From Rhodospirillaceae bacterium (GTDB lineage Bacteria > Pseudomonadota > Alphaproteobacteria > Thalassobaculales > Thalassobaculaceae), in NCBI GenBank assembly GCA_002701455.1, contig NZVJ01000065.1, forward strand, positions 20,530 to 28,239: DNA of 7,710 nucleotides, read 5' to 3'. This document shows positions 6,571 through 7,710 of the stretch, piece by piece (within the stretch, counting starts at the first letter, position 1; every line of letters starts with the position of its first letter). The position numbers were made by a program, and so were the translations under genes. The notes under the pieces are model-generated. The model did not search any database, had not been told where the DNA came from, and was given only the letters and a program-made list of their open reading frames with translations.

Positions 6571-7200
6571 TCAGTCTGATAAATTATCTGTTCTTGCGCG
6601 CCGTCCCAGATATCCTCCGTGATGACGAAGCCCATACTCTTCAAGGGTAATTCCCTTTTTCTGCATTAGTACAAGAGCGATAGCATCGCTGACTGCTGCC
6701 ATGACAGCCATACTTGCAGTAGGGGTCATCCCAAGCGGGCAAGGTTCACGAATAACTCCCATATCAATTATTACATCTGATAGATCTCTAAGACCTGAAT
6801 CACTGTGAGAGGTTATCCCAATAACCGACCCTTTCGTCATATGACGGCTCAGTTGTATGAATTCCAGAACCTCGCGGGTTTTTCCACTTGTCGAAAACGC
6901 TACGATAGAATCATTTTTAGAAATTATACCAAGATCGCCATGCGCCGCCTCAGCCGGATGTATGAAGACTGATGATGTACCCGTGGAACTCATTATTGCT
7001 GCAAACTTCTGGGCAACAAAACCGGCCTTCCCCATACCGGTAGTAATAATTTTTCCTGAAGACTTAAAAAGTATGTTAATCGCGGCCTCATAAGAGGCGT
7101 CAATTTTAACAGCTTTAATAGCGTCGGCTTCCGCCTTTAAAACTTCTTCAATTCTGGGTAAAATTTCTATTTTATGATCCACCTTGATATTGATTTTCAA
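6571..7200 (-). CDS. KpsF/GutQ-type SIS-domain sugar-phosphate isomerase lacking CBS domains
   Basis: A 209-residue SIS-domain protein resembling the N-terminal two thirds of D-arabinose 5-phosphate isomerase (KdsD/GutQ), which interconverts ribulose 5-phosphate and arabinose 5-phosphate for Kdo synthesis. Family signatures: GMGKAGFVAQKFAA (55-68), SSTGT (71-75), HPAEAAHGDLG (81-91), STSGKTREV (103-111), CPLGMTPTAS (154-163) and HHGGYLGRR (193-201). By position, K58, E110, E152 and H193 match the catalytic K59, E111, E152 and H193 described for E. coli KdsD. The usual paired CBS domains (full length about 320-330) are absent: the stop follows the SIS domain and no CBS-like frame continues downstream. 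No kds or lpt gene is near, so the substrate may differ. The frame has a stop nine bases before the TTG at 7200; the only other early start is a GTG at 7182, and neither has a clear Shine-Dalgarno, so the N-terminus is uncertain. Divergent from the CoA hydratase. Confidence 0.83.
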   Translation of the reverse strand: MKINIKVDHKIEILPRIEEVLKAEADAIKAVKIDASYEAAINILFKSSGKIITTGMGKAGFVAQKFAAIMSSTGTSSVFIHPAEAAHGDLGIISKNDSIVAFSTSGKTREVLEFIQLSRHMTKGSVIGITSHSDSGLRDLSDVIIDMGVIREPCPLGMTPTASMAVMAAVSDAIALVLMQKKGITLEEYGLRHHGGYLGRRARTDNLSD

Positions 7201-7223
7201 AAAGAATTACACTGCTGAAGATC

Positions 7224-7232
7224 ATTATGCCA
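7224..7232 (-). promoter_or_regulatory. Candidate extended -10 promoter of the SIS isomerase
   Basis: On the minus strand TGG precedes CATAAT (5/6 to -10). The transcript would start near 7217, leaving a leader of only about 17 nt before the TTG at 7200. A perfect TTGACA lies upstream (7252-7257), but its 22-base spacer is too long for an ordinary sigma70 site. Confidence 0.33.
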
Positions 7233-7269
7233 GAAAAGAAAAGAATAATAGTGTCAATGAGTAATAAAT

Positions 7270-7289
7270 ATTGATTATTTTATTGATTA
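7270..7289 (+). repeat. Direct repeat ATTGATTA in divergent intergenic region
   Basis: Two perfect 8-bp copies (7270-7277 and 7282-7289) start 12 bp apart in the 156-bp AT-rich gap between the SIS isomerase and the CoA hydratase. They could be paired regulator sites or a chance match in AT-rich DNA. Confidence 0.3.
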
Positions 7290-7303
7290 CATTTGGCATT
7301 CCA

Positions 7304-7328
7304 TAATTTACTACTGAATAGTAATTTA
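7304..7328. promoter_or_regulatory. Inverted repeat upstream of the CoA hydratase, candidate operator
   Basis: Arms TAATTTACTA (7304-7313) and TAGTAATTTA (7319-7328) pair over 10 bp with one mismatch around CTGAA, including a perfect inner 6 bp (TTACTA/TAGTAA). The element ends 28 bases before the ATG at 7357, where a repressor would block transcription. It is too AT-rich and lacks a T-run, so it is not a convincing terminator. Confidence 0.4.
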
Positions 7329-7343
7329 ACTTATTAAGGAATA

Positions 7344-7364
7344 ATGGAAACGACTAATGACTGA
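7344..7364 (+). other. Possible six-codon upstream ORF overlapping the hydratase start
   Basis: AAGGA (7336-7340), the best Shine-Dalgarno in this leader, is three bases before an ATG at 7344. That ATG opens a six-codon frame (METTND) whose TGA (7362-7364) lies just beyond the hydratase ATG (7357), in another frame. Translation of it could couple to or damp hydratase initiation. The short spacing and tiny size make it uncertain. Confidence 0.25.
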
Positions 7365-7710
7365 ACCCGTCGTTCTTTTGAATGTTGATACTCGCGGAGT
7401 TGCAACGATTACGTTGAACCGACCAACGGTGAACAATGCCTATAATGGTGAAGTAATTGAAGCAATGATAAACGCTGTTGGGCAATGCGCCGCGGACGAC
7501 AACGTGAGAATTGTCGTAATAAAGGGAAATGGCAAACACTTTCAAGCCGGAGCTGATTTGAAATGGCTAAAAGAAATTGGAAGTTTATCACCCGAAGAAA
7601 ATATAAATGTATCTAGATCAACAGCAACAGCGATCCGCGGATTAACTGAAATTTCAAAACCCACCGTTGCCTTGATCCACGGCGGCTGTTTTGGGGGAGG
7701 CACCGGCATA
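7357..7710 (+). CDS. Enoyl-CoA hydratase/isomerase, methylglutaconyl-CoA hydratase-like (5' part, runs off right edge)
   Basis: Translation from the ATG at 7357 gives 118 residues open to the window edge, a crotonase-fold N-terminal part (family length about 260). The N-terminus VATITLNRPTVNNAYN (15-30) is typical, with NNA where most hydratases have KNA or KLNA. HFQAGADL (61-68) forms the first half of the oxyanion hole and binds CoA; the second half is HGGCFGGGTGI (108-118). The residue two after GGG, where classical crotonase has catalytic Glu144, is Gly117. LiuC-type methylglutaconyl-CoA hydratases of leucine catabolism also read FGGGVGL here, which supports that subgroup; AtuE-like isohexenylglutaconyl-CoA hydratase is an alternative. 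The second catalytic position is beyond the edge. The frame is closed by a TAA 15 bases upstream, so 7357 is the first possible ATG; its ribosome site (GGAAA) is weak. Confidence 0.85.
   Translation, partial: MTEPVVLLNVDTRGVATITLNRPTVNNAYNGEVIEAMINAVGQCAADDNVRIVVIKGNGKHFQAGADLKWLKEIGSLSPEENINVSRSTATAIRGLTEISKPTVALIHGGCFGGGTGI

Overview
The window reads as accessory metabolic DNA from a free-living Gram-negative bacterium, most likely a marine member of the Pseudomonadota (alphaproteobacterial flavour). This is inferred from the gene families, the AT-leaning composition and the short AT-rich intergenic gaps; no marker gene fixes the taxon. No RNA gene, insertion sequence, CRISPR array, phage gene or replication origin was found.

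Layout, left to right: the start of a TPR-repeat protein (minus, runs off the left edge); a divergent ketopantoate-reductase-like dehydrogenase (plus); a convergent glutathione S-transferase (minus); an alpha/beta hydrolase of the 3-oxoadipate enol-lactonase type (minus); then, divergently across a gap of only 60 bp, a two-gene plus-strand operon of an NADP-dependent MDR oxidoreductase and a second alpha/beta hydrolase. This operon ends one base from the stop codon of a convergent class III aminotransferase (minus). Upstream of the aminotransferase on the same strand lies a SIS-domain sugar-phosphate isomerase of the KpsF/GutQ type without CBS domains. The right edge holds the 5' part of a divergent enoyl-CoA hydratase (methylglutaconyl-CoA hydratase-like).

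The most coherent unit is 2318-4998: two paralogous hydrolases with intact Ser-Asp-His triads around an MDR reductase. A 6+6 bp inverted repeat lies in the shared divergent control region, just inside the predicted start of the hydrolase transcript. This looks like a small co-regulated catabolic module (reduction of an activated double bond plus hydrolysis of an ester or lactone). The omega-transaminase, glutathione transferase and CoA hydratase nearby fit a scavenging or catabolic neighbourhood, but the substrate cannot be read from the sequence. I see no convincing defence or mobile system. The best candidates for something not well described are the divergent hydrolase/MDR/hydrolase module and the short KpsF-like isomerase outside any lipopolysaccharide locus.
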